Notes under the pieces: generated by a model
Seen by the model: only the letters and a program-made list of their open reading frames with translations
The model's database searches: none
Told to the model about the DNA's origin: nothing
Assembly (NCBI GenBank): GCA_903813345.2
Contig: CAIIXF020000009.1
Coordinates: 29,484,740-29,548,739, forward strand
Source of the DNA: Owenia fusiformis
Taxonomy: Eukaryota > Annelida > Polychaeta > Sabellida > Oweniidae
Direction: 5' to 3'
Length of the DNA: 64,000 nt
Made by a program: the position numbers and the translations under genes
In this document: in pieces, positions 23,501 through 35,300 of the stretch
Numbering within the stretch: position 1 is the first letter of the stretch
How the letters are laid out: every line of letters begins with the position of its first letter

Positions 23501-26500
23501 ATGTCTCGAGCGACAGTTTCCAAATCGCGAGCAGACAAAACTAAAGGGTCACAGAATGCTCCTACACCAGCTGTGGCACACGAAGTTGTGCCTGGAAAGT
23601 TCAATGACAATGATTGGTAAGTTTCAAGATGTTGCTACATGTTAACTTTTTCCTGAGTATGATTTGAAATATATCAAATTATGATCATGATATTAACTTG
23701 TGCTGTATATGTATATGCTTGCTCAAAGTACTCCATGTACATTAGCATACTAACAACCATATTCTGATGAATTTTGACATTATTTCAGGAATGTTATGGT
23801 AGACAGAGATGACGGTGAAGAAATCGCTTCAGATATACTTGGTGATTTGTGTGACAATGTCCTAGATGTGATCTATCAAAACTACATTCAACGCCAACTT
23901 CTGCCTTATACAATAGCCCAGGCCAAAGATGCAATATTACAAATAGTCGAGTGGCAGTTCTTGTCACGTGATGAAGGAGAAGAAGATACAGAAGGTGACC
24001 CTAGCTGGATGGAAGATGAGGAACCAAGTGCTGCTGTAACAGACTGTTGGGCTCAGGGCTCTGTACCACGCCAGATGGCACCACCAGTCTCAACAATAGA
24101 AGAAGAGGATACCTGTGTCACAACTGGGTATGTAAAAAATGTAGACTGCTTGCATGAAATCTAAACATGTTTTAATGAGAGTAGGATACAGCAACAGAAT
24201 TCAAAAAAATTATTTATGCTTTCACAATTGAAATCAGCAATCATTATTACTTTGATTTTGAATAATTAATATTTTATTAATATCTTCTTCATTTTTGTGA
24301 TACAGTGAGACATCGCAGAGTGACACAGGTGTTGAAGATGTAGAAGAAGATGACATCAAAGAAGACCTCAGGCTTATCAAAGAAGCTACTTTAGAACCAG
24401 TCATAGATAGCAAAGAAGAAACCACCAGTGAGGAACAAAAAGAAACAGATAAAGAAAATACAGATGTATCTGTAAGTTTGAGACATCCCATCATGATATG
24501 ATCAACATATTTTCTTTAGATATCCTAGGTTCATTCATTTCAGTATGTCTAGATCTAACCATGCACTTATATCTATAGAGAATTTACTTAGATATTGAAG
24601 TCATCTTATGGTACTCCATCACTCAAGGACAGCCAAATTGTACATAAAATATATTTCAGGAAACAAAAGTAGCACCAAAAAAGAAAAACAAATTCCGTCC
24701 TTACAAAGGCAGAATCAACTCAGCATCTTACAAGTACATGCACCAGTCACTAGAAGACACAGAACGTATGTACAGGGAATATGAGACAGTTGTACCAACA
24801 CCTGAAGAACCAAGTGAGAAACAGAAGACTATGCCTGCCTCATGCCAATCAATCGTCAAGGTATGGCACATTTATTTTTTCATTAAAACGATCGTAACAT
24901 TTATTCAAAATGGTCACGGCACCTATACAGGAGCATGGGACAGCTTATATGTGTATGTAGCTCATATGTGTTTAACCTGACATTCATAATGAAAAATATA
25001 CTATCCTAATTTAATGATGTTAACATCTTATGTAACAGTATGCTTCAGTAACTCTTCAGCACAAGCATATAAAACACAGTTTACCACATCGTTCTTGTTT
25101 TAGTGCAATAAACACCAACACTGCTTTTCTAATATGAACATAACCTTAACTCCTGATATTGTGTCTGCATTGTGACCTTAATATAATCTTATGAAGTGCA
25201 TCATTATTTAACTGTAAATATATTTTTATTTAGAGTGTAATATCAGCATCAAAGGTATAACATCACTGTTTTCACTAGATCAGTTTAAAATAGATATTCC
25301 TAGCATGTCTTAGATTATAGATACAATAGACAAAGATCTCCTGTAGCCTTATTACCCTGCATGCAGAGTCAAGTTATAAGCTCGTTTTTAAGAAGCGAAG
25401 TTGAACGAATGCAAAGGGTATAGCCTTATCTGAGTTTGGTCATCTTCTACTTACATGAACACTAAAGTTGACTTGATCGAATGCATTGTTCATGACTTAT
25501 TTCAACAGACTATTTCTTTTTTTTGGCTTGAAATTCAAATTTTTGATGTCTGCCATTTATACAAATAAAGTCGCTAATGTGCAGAATGGCCACCTTTGGA
25601 AATTTGAATTAAGTGAAAGCCAAAAATGAAATAGTCCCTAGCTGAATAGTAATTAGTTGTCATATTATACTCTTCATAGTCTTTCTTTCTTCAATTCTTT
25701 TCCTTACTCTATTTACTTTATTTTAAATTGTAGATATATCTTAATCCTCAGTCTCTCTGATTTTCTGTGTTATTTTATGCAGAAATATACATGTAAATAT
25801 AAATGGTCTAAGGTGGGTCATTGGGTCATGTTATTTTGTAAATTATTCAGAGATAAAATGAAAGCAAAATGTTCAACTGATTTTATTATTGAAATACTTA
25901 TAAACCTTAAATATATACAGTGAAACTAGTTAAGTGGAACACCTCTAAAAGTGGAACACCTCTGTTCTTGGAACATTTTTAAGAGTCTCAAGACCACCTT
26001 AATGTCAAGTGGACCTCTATAAGTGGACCACCTCCCAAGTGGAACAATTTTTAGAGGTACCAAAGATGTTTCACTTTAGAAAGGTTTTACTGTTCATATA
26101 AACTCGTTTATCTAATTTTATCCTGTGCATTTATAAGGTGCAAGCTGGTAGACCCCCTGGTACCAGGGATGTCCAGTATGATGAAGTTGGTAATGTGATA
26201 GGAGTGGTAAAGATCAACAGAAACAAGCTACCCTCACATAGAGTGAAGACTCGCTACCATGTAGTAGATCCAGCAGTCGAGGCTGCCCAGGCCAGACTTG
26301 AGGCCATGAGGACAGGAAAATTCCTTGATAAGCACCAAAAAGCTAAGAAAATTGCACCTGTGATTATAACAGCTCCCTCTGTGCCTGCGTCAGAGTTTTA
26401 CACGTCAACGGTTGGTGCCCCTGTGAGCACCAGGATGACAGGCACTACTACCATGTCCAAATATGATGGTAAAAGGGGGGCTGTCACCCCTCTACCTCCA

Positions 26501-27615
26501 CCATTGGTGAGTCCAGAATTCGAAATTACAATAAACCTTTTTCTTTAATTTAGGAAGCAGAACTAGAAGGTGTAAAATATTAGAATCAATGTTTTTTTTA
26601 TAATTTTGATTTTATTTTAAACTACGTGTAAGTGACATATTTGATGAAATAAAGAAGTTATTGAATACATGTATATTTCAATTTAATGTGTCTTTAAACC
26701 TTAATATTGAAGGATAATTCTGAAATAAAGTCAAAACTGTTGGACTTTTTTGAAAAAAGGCATGACATGAATGACGAGAGCAAAATATTGTCATATCGGG
26801 ACAATTTGTTTTTTTAAACTTTCAGCAAATTCTCATCATTTAGACTGCCATGTTGTGCTACAGCAACCACCAATTATTGTGACTGGCAATTGGCACCAGC
26901 ATATGGTATTTGTAACAAACTGTTACTCTTTTGTAACCATTTGCGATAACTTACCCGGTGGTAAAATCCTGTCATTGTTATTGCCTTGTCTACCTGTTCT
27001 TCAATGTTTCAAATATCCAACATTGTTTTTTCCAGATTGAATCAATGGAGGTGCAGCCAGGAGTGGTTGTGAGAGAAGGGAATAGAATCAAAAAAGGTCC
27101 AAGAACGGTGAGAAGACAATTCCATGCTCTCTTATCATATATACTTTCCTGCTCATATTTCTGTAGTAATTGTCCATTTGTTCTTTCTTTTAACTTGTTT
27201 TAGGTAGTTCTAAGCTTTTATGAAAAAAGTTTTAAAAAATATAATATCATGCAGAACTACCTTAGTCCCATAATCTTTGTAAGTCAATTGTGCAAAATGT
27301 CTTAAGTTATCGAGTTATTCTAATCTGCCAATTAAAGTGATTTTCACTTAGGCTACTCATCTTATATTGTGCATTGGCAAAGTAATGCTTATACTTCATA
27401 TGGTTTCTATATTCCAGTATCGTAAAGGAGTAAACATAATGTTGGACAATGCTTCAGTAATGCAGCCAGTTACAATGCAAGCTGGTATGCCATTAATCTC
27501 AGCTGCCCAGATCCTAGAGCATCAGACGCCCCTAGTGAGGCCCCTGGGGTCAGCTGGGGTCATACCACCCATTAAAATGACCCCTCATCCACCCTCTAGA
27601 GCTCAAGTGAACTAA
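23501..27615 (+). CDS. C2orf81-like protein (uncharacterised metazoan family)
   Basis: Seven coding exons: 23501-23616, 23789-24127, 24306-24471, 24660-24860, 26138-26506, 27036-27107 and 27418-27615. All junctions keep frame and use GT-AG, giving 486 residues. The most conserved part is exon 2: LPYTIAQAKDAILQIVEWQF, then LSRDEGE, DPSWMEDEEPSA and DCWAQGSVP. These match what I recall of the human C2orf81 N-terminal domain (DUF4639), with similar spacing. The middle is acidic (exon 3) then lysine-rich (exon 4). Exon 5 has DVQYDEVGNVIGVVKINRNK and a basic stretch. The C-terminus is proline-rich. No signal peptide, membrane segment or catalytic motif is visible. The function of the family is not established, to my knowledge. 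It is transcribed divergently from RBM22. Confidence 0.85.
25918..26094. repeat. AAGTGGAACACC-type short inverted-repeat element
   Basis: Starts CAGTGAAACTAGTTAAGTGG and ends GGTTTTACTGT, with internal AGTGGACCTCTATAAGTGG. It matches 45965-46138 and the split copy at 17681-18292 in layout. It sits in intron 4 of the C2orf81-like gene, 43 bp before the exon at 26138. Confidence 0.65.
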
Positions 27616-30600
27616 ATGAATGTGAGGATAACACCAAGCACCCAGTATTCAATCAAGAATCAGAAAATATGATTATCTAGGATTTTTACAAATGGCACAA
27701 TGCAATCCATGTGTCAAATACCACATACACAAGATGTTCATCACCAAAGATTTATTCTCATAAACACAAATATACCACATTAAGGATCTTGTCATTTTCA
27801 TTCACCAAACAGGGAAAGATCTGGAATTTAACAAGGGACTCAAATTAGGCAAAAATAGCTTAGGCCAACCATGAAAAAAAAGGGCCATAAATGATAACAT
27901 CGCAGTTAATCTTGCATACCATCAAAGAAAAACTACAAAAGTATATGCCACCCTTAATGCAAAGCTTTGGTCTTCTCCCAGATCTACCAGTACCAATTGC
28001 CTTAATGTCTTGATATTATTAGTATTTTGAAATTGAGATGTCACAGTATGGCAATAATTGAAAATCATGTTTGAATCTTCCATCAAAGAATTAATTGAAC
28101 GCACGAGAATCTTTAACTGACGTTCACTGCTGATATGAGCATATTGTATACCCGCAGTCAAAACTTTATCACAAGAATGGAAACTGATGCCAAAATTACG
28201 CAAAACTATTGCATAAATATTGACAGCTGCTTGACCAGTGAAAATATATTTAATATTTTTCCATTCTTTTCAAACACATTAAAATATAGTTTTTGTATAA
28301 CAAGTATTTTGACTGAGATTGAACAATATAAATGTTTACACAGAATCCGTCCAAGAAGCATTCATGAGCATTTATTTTGTAACGCTTTTGTGAAAATATT
28401 TTGAGAATTGTAACATGCGATTGTAGCCTTTGCTCCATCAGTTTGTTACATCAATACAAAACAATCCGTCCATTTGCCAATATTATCTGTTATGTTGTAC
28501 AATCGTAGATGATTAGAAAAACTGTAAATACTGTACATTATCTGAATCAGGAGTATTGTATATAAATAAATAATAATACAAATATAAATATTTGTTTCTT
28601 CAGTGTATCACATTAATGTCTTAGATAATATTCGCATTCCTTGCCAAAATGCATCGCTTAATAGTATATTTTTAAAATAGATAAAGCCTTGCTCGTAGTA
28701 TTGAGCATTAAGGCAATAATTAAACAGCCTGTAACATTGCTGGATACATGGGTAAGTCATTGCCTCAGTGGTCAAGGCTTTATGATGAACTTGAGCATAT
28801 TGAATGTTTAAAGGGTCAACAATGTAAAAGTTGTCAGCAGGATTCATAAATGAGAATTTTCAAACAATTTTTGGAACTATGTAAAATTGGCACATCATTC
28901 AGATATTTTACTGTTAAAACACATAAATATTGTGCCCATCTGTATTTCATGAGACAGCAAACAGGCCTCACCAGACTTCATTTTTTAAGAATAAGCAAAC
29001 AAGACCATCAAGATTATGATTTTAGTCAATTTATTATTGATTAATGACTAGCAGTACATAAACATTGGATCAAGTAGTCAACCATGTGTACATGATTATA
29101 ATATTCTTCCCAAAACCACCATATATCTCAATTCATTGTGTAAAAAGCCAAATATATACAAATATATCACTTGGTGAATTGATGTCTAAAATGTACACAT
29201 TACAAACTGAAATTAAAATCACTATAGTACTAACATTTACATCTAAGCATCTAAAGCTCACATCTAGTTTGTGATTGTCAAAGCATACTATACTACTACT
29301 ATACTATGCATTACTACGTTCAGCTAACATCATTTCATTTAAAATGAAATTTATACTGGTTCAGTCAAGCATGAAGTCTCGGATTCAATGGAGCATAGAG
29401 AGTAATGCTCATATCAAGAAAGCATATGTAATATTTGACCCAACAATTCAAAAGGTTAGGAATGTGGTTATAATGAAGTTTATTTGGGGGAGGGGTAAAT
29501 GAACATTTCTATTGTGAAGAATTTAGATATTTTTGAAAATTCAAGTGAAAAGTAAATCAACATTTTCAAAATCTGTCAAATGGGAGAGGGGAGTTAAACC
29601 ATACTGAAACGAACTTCCTTTTTCCTTAAGATTTGGACACCATCAATTACATGTATTTCTATCCAATGCAATCACTCTCTTTGAGACATATACTCAGTGT
29701 TCCCCCCAGAATTTTTTCCCATTTTAATTTCCACAATTCTAACCAAAGCTGGTAAAAATATGGTAACCTTTCGTGATTGTCATTGTTTTAAGTACAGGCA
29801 AATGTTTTCAAGGTGGGTACAGGTCGACTCACAAGTGAGTGCACTCGGTTCAATTCTGGGGAAATCACTCACAGTACTCCTTGAGTAACACTAATAGTAG
29901 GCATAGGTTCTAAGTACATTACGACACACTCATCATTTACATACAATACATGTACAAAATCAAAATATGGGCAAGCTCTAGGGAGGATATACAGTTTAAA
30001 ATTATACATTCTTATACAGTATATACATCTAATGCATGGGCAAGCTTATTCTAAGCAACATTTTCAACAAAAAAAATCCAAGTTACATGTAAATAACCAT
30101 TTAATGGCAATTTCAAGCAAAGAGGCAAGTACATGGACAACAATATTTTTAAAACTCTTATAAAGGACAATAAAATGATTGATTTCAGCATTAATACAAA
30201 ACATACAATTTTTGTTAATTTTTGTCAGCTTATTACAATGATTATAAAGCTATGAATATATGCCTATAAAACAACATCTACAGACTGTAATTCTCATCAG
30301 TATAAGGCCTTTTGGCATCATGGCTAAAATCTGCATATTCTCTAGCAAAAACAGTGAAACTAGAAATGCAGTTTTGAACTACATGTGTATATTCTGATAT
30401 TAGTTTATCTGACTATCTGAGCAATAGTGATATGCTGGTAGGGTATTGGAGGGACCAGGTTTCTGAAATAATCAAATTAGTCATGTTTATAACATTTACA
30501 ATGCTGTGGCTAGGATTAACATACAAAGTATAATGTCCCACCAGGTGTAATGGGAAATTTGGAAATACTGTTCTTTTAGATTGTGCATTTGATTATAAGC

Positions 30601-30800
30601 CAGGAAAAAGTAAGAATTCCAGTCACAAGGTGCTTTACAAAAAATTCAAGGAAAAAAAGCTTTGTCAGAGGCTTGGTAATGCTGGAAAATATTTTAACAA
30701 AACATTGAGAAACAGTATAATGTACCCATTTCCTCTATATACTGTATCAATCCATCTGATAGCATCACCTTTGCTATGAAAAATATTTTTTATGCATGTA
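27616..30800. other. C2orf81-like 3' UTR and intergenic region; no further gene seen
   Basis: Sequence after the stop is AT-rich. A candidate polyadenylation signal, AATAAATAATAA, lies at about 28565. Short ORFs on both strands (27922-28203 minus, 28608-28847 minus, 28850-29044 plus) have no recognisable domain and no exon-like splice context. A GGTTCAATTCTGGGG word near 29847 resembles an RNA polymerase III B box but no folded tRNA could be built around it. Confidence 0.4.
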
Positions 30801-30912
30801 CTTTCTCCTGGCCTTAAAATGTTCACATTTATTCCTGGCCTTAAAATGTTCACATTACTTCCTGGCCTGAAAATGTTCACATTACTTCCTAGCCTGAAAA
30901 TGTTCAAATTAC
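30798..30912. repeat. 27-bp tandem repeat, four units
   Basis: The unit CCTGGCCTTAAAATGTTCAC plus ATTTATT or ATTACTT recurs four times with single-base changes (GGCCTG, TAGCCTG). It is downstream of the RASSF gene and unlinked to any exon. Confidence 0.8.
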
Positions 30913-31444
30913 CTCTAATTAAACAATTACAAAATATCTAATAAAAACATTAAATTGTGATCACATTGGTGTACCCGTAAACAATACAAATAAATTAACA
31001 AGACATGCAGTGATAAATATCACACTTTGAAGAGCAAAATGGCTGCCAAATAATTTACCCAGCATGCCCAAAATATAACCAGATCTTGGCACAAGTCTGC
31101 TCTTGCATTTGTAAAAATTTTAAATTGAACAGGTAACTGGCTTTCCTGGAATTTTGATGACAAGATATTTCAAAGTGCAATAAAAATGAAGCCACACAAG
31201 GTGCTCTTACATCAAATCTGTTTTCATAAAAATTATTTCAATTTCTTTATATATCCACTTTACTTTTAGAAATCATTAAAGTAAAATATAAACCCTAAAC
31301 AACCAATATGTTCAACACATTTCGTTTCCAGCATCTCATGACATAAAAATCTCTTTACAGGGTTACCCATTAAATTATTTTTTATTGGCACCCTGTATGA
31401 GGTTAACACTGAACTGTAGCTAAATCCATCTCACCAAAAGTTAT

Positions 31445-31765
31445 CCATCAATATATCCATAATTCAATACATTGTATTCATATTTCAATACATTGTATCC
31501 ATAATTCAATACATTGTATCCATAATTCCATAAATTGTATCCATAATTCAATAACTTGTATCCATATTTCAATAACTTGTATCCATAATTCAATAAATTG
31601 TATCCATAATTCAATACATTGTATCCATAATTCAATACATTGTATCCATAATTCAATACATTGTATCCATAATTCAATACATTCTATCCATATTTCAAAA
31701 CCTTGTATCCATAATTCAATACATTGTATTCATAATTCAATACATTACATCTATAATTCAATATA
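31445..31765. repeat. 21-bp tandem repeat, about 15 units
   Basis: Unit TATCCATAATTCAATACATT (G) repeated with few substitutions. The 21-bp register produces an artificial heptapeptide repeat (NYGYNVL) on the minus strand, which is not a gene. Confidence 0.9.
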
Positions 31766-31952
31766 GATGTGCATTGTACATGATGTTGCTGTCATGTTTG
31801 GGTCATAGTTTCCAAGAGAGCTGCATGTTTAATTAGACACTTGTATGTGTATAACGTAACGAAACAAAAGTAAATTTGTTAATATGAACCTGAAGATTTG
31901 TATACTGTATATTGCATTACTGTACACATGATTTAAGATAAACACCTCTACA

Positions 31953-32333
31953 TTAAAGGCAGAATCAGATCTATAGGGGGTGACAAAATTACAAGCAACG
32001 TGCATAATTGACCTTCTAATCTATTCCTTACAATATCAAATACAATATCTCCCAAAAGATTCACAATATGTTATAAATTGGTGAAGTTATTAATGATTCA
32101 AAGTGCAAAAATGGGTGAAAAATGTTTAAATTCTCCCAAATAATAAGAATGGTAACCATTCTTATAGAAAAATAATACATTATTGTAAAAATCTTTCATT
32201 TTCCTTGAATAAAGTATGCACTTTTGTGATTTTTAGAAAATAGATATGACAAGGAATGACATGAGCCAAAAATAATCTAAAATTGAAAAAATTTTTTGTT
32301 TAGCCTGCTCGCTATCTCTGATTCTATCTTTAA
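31953..32333. mobile_element. MITE with TTAAAGGCAGAATCAGAT ends, copy 1
   Basis: 381 bp from TTAAAGGCAGAATCAGAT to the near-inverted CTGATTCTATCTTTAA. The TTAA at each end fits piggyBac- or Kolobok-type target use. It aligns along its length with 33295-33673, including AAGAATGGTAACCATTCTTA. It ends 37 bp from the RASSF stop codon, so it lies in or next to the 3' UTR. Confidence 0.8.
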
Positions 32334-32369
32334 TGTTCCATAGCTATATATTAATTGTGGACTAGAACT

Positions 32370-35300
32370 TTAACGTCCCTTCTGGAGGTTTTTGATTCTC
32401 TCTCCTATTTTCTTCCTGTACAGTTCATACCTGGAATAGACAAAATACAATACTATAGTAAATATACAAATTAAATGAATGAGATTTGAGACCTAATACA
32501 GCAGTCAACAGATTTTTATTTAAATACAGCGATACCTGTCTAATCTGTACGTCACTGTGACCCAACAAGTGTTCAGATTAGTAAATGTTCACATTTCAAG
32601 GTTTTTCAAATACATTTGTCAATGGGAGATAACAAATTTGAGACTATTCAAATGTTAAGATTTCACTGTAGGTACAAAATTCTTATCACAATCCACGTAC
32701 CAAATTTTCAGGATTAATCTCATTTCTAAATGAGTGCAAATTGGTTTCTGAAGGATATTTCTTCTAAAGTGAGCACAGGGCCAACCTGCTTTAAAGCACC
32801 ACAAATATACCAAGATAGGTCAGATTTCTTCAAAATTTGCTCAATGTATGCCTTCTAATACCCAATTCTAAGACGCAACATGACATCTACTCTAGACAAA
32901 TAAGGGAAACGTGGCCCAAATATGTATTTAAAAAATATAGACTGAAGAGCAGGGGTAATATTGTCGAATACAGGGCTATGCACAAACGTGTTCTGTACCC
33001 CGAACAACCGAAGGGAGTGAGGGGTTCGAAAGCTTTTGTGCCTAGCCCTAAGGGGTGTATTTGTTGATATTTCAACTGTTCTGAGGTCTTTATTAGGTTT
33101 CGAACATGAAAACCCACCAAAGCGTTTCAAATATTCATTTAATGGTCTGCCATTACTACAACCTGCGGTTATGATGTCATACATTTAATTACTCATATTA
33201 CCAGGGGTATTGTTTGCGAATATAACCCGGGTGAGACATTGGCTTTGTTCAAAGTTTATAAAAGGTGTGAATATGGTCATATTCGAATTAGTGTTTAAAG
33301 GCAGAATCAGATCATTGGGGGTGACAAAATTACAAGCAATGTTTACAATTGACCTACCAATCTCTTCCTTACAATCTCAAATACAATATCTCCCAAAAGG
33401 TTCACGATATGTTATAAATTGGTGAAGTTATAATGGATTCAAAGTTCAAAATTGAGTGAAAAATGTTTAAATTCTCCCAAATAATAAGAATGGTAACCAT
33501 TCTTATAGAAAAATAAAGCATTATTGTAAAAATCTTTAATTTTGCTGAAATAAACTATGATCTTAGTGGATTTTTAGAAAATAGGCATGTAAAGGAATGA
33601 CATAAGCTAGAAATATTCTAAAATTGAAACAATTTTTTGTTGGGCTGCTCGATAGATCTGATTCTCTCTTTAATGTGCTACTTGAATTATTAAAGGACAT
33701 TCAAAGCTACATGGTGATTTATCAAGTTTAATCATGGGCTTTTTGGTATCTTTACAACATTTTATTTCTCAGGTTGTTTTGAAAATAATTTAGTTTTTTC
33801 TGCTTTTTACAAATCTCTCTCTTTAATAGCAACCAATTTTCATATTTTTGAAAAGGCATCTATCATCTTTTAAATCAATGTTTGCGTCCTTTTCATACTT
33901 CTTCATTACTATTTTTATACTTCTTTAAAATACACAAATGCATTCTGTATTCATCTTATTCATTGGTATTTATACAAAATATGTGATGCATTAATTCATA
34001 TTAATTCATGAGCCCCTGTACTAAATATATTGAGTGTCCCAAAAAAGTGAATCGCTTTATGAAGTGTTTTCTCAGCAGTTAATCACTCAAATTTATCGAA
34101 AATTAATATAAAGTGAACTAAAGCAAGTTGTACAAATATGAAAGAGATTGATTTAATATTCTGTGAGAATTGACAAATTCAAAAATGCATGTTAGAAAAA
34201 TCTTCATGGTACGTGTTACTGTAAATAGACTTATGTTATGAACAAAAATGAAATACATCCAACATGCATTAAAGAACAGAATAATCATGTTATGGGAGGC
34301 GGTATTGATGGAAAGCATTTCTGCTTGGAAGAACAGCTTCTTTCAGACTGAAATAAGTGGCTTTTTCATTGATATTGGATTTTTTGACATGCATCTTTGA
34401 TTTTATCAATTATCACATAATATGTAACCGATCTCTGTTATATTTGTACAATAGCTTATGATACCCCTAAGGCTACTGTATAGCAATTTTCAATAAAGAG
34501 TAATCAGTTGCTGAAAAAACGCTTGTCACTTTTTTGGGACAACCTATATATGTCAAGATAATATGACAAGTTTATTCAGGCCAGATGAAATACAGTGCAG
34601 TTAGTATATATGTACATTCAATTCTAGAATCAAAATTTCAAATGGCAACCAAGGACAGGCAAAATACCAAGGTTAGTGAATTACCGTGATTTGTATATTA
34701 TTGGCAAACTGAGTTGTGATGAGTACTCACATTGACTAACTCATTTCATTGTTTTCACTGATTTACATGTACAGAAAAACCTGTCTTCAGTAAAACCTAT
34801 AATTGTTCCCTTCCTGTGTGCATACTCTATTGAATACTGTATAATAAGTATAAGTATATAAGTCACCCTCTCTGTAGTGAACACATACCAACACTGAATG
34901 TTTTCTTCTTGGCAAAAAATGTTCAATTTACACAGGTTTTACAGTACAAACATGTACATTCTACATACAAAATGTTTCTTGATCAATTATCCATGACATT
35001 TTTCTAGTTTCATGAATTGCCACCATTCTGGAGACAGAAATTCATGACGTTGGCGTTTGCCCATGACTTCAACAAAGATGGTGTCTTTGACTATGAGGAT
35101 CAAATGACTCTGGCTGACAGAATTGTACAGTATGGTATGTACAGATATTAGTTACCTACAGTATTTAATTCAAATTACTTCAATCTGATTGGTTCATTGA
35201 CTGACTCATTCTACTTCGTGGCTCAGAGAGAATTGATAAAGATTCATTACTGCTGACCTATCTTTGTCAGAAAGCAAAGTTTTTAAAATATTTATATTAT

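Noticed and set aside
27922-28847. Minus-strand ORFs sharing IQYA and FNYC words, possible small gene family
   Set aside because: Similarity is limited to a few residues and there is no splice, start or 3' context.
31441-31677. 78-codon minus-strand ORF with heptapeptide repeats
   Set aside because: Artefact of a 21-bp satellite, whose period is a multiple of three.
32855-33184. 109-codon minus-strand ORF in the RASSF last intron
   Set aside because: No recognisable domain; two other frames are open over the same stretch, so openness is not informative.
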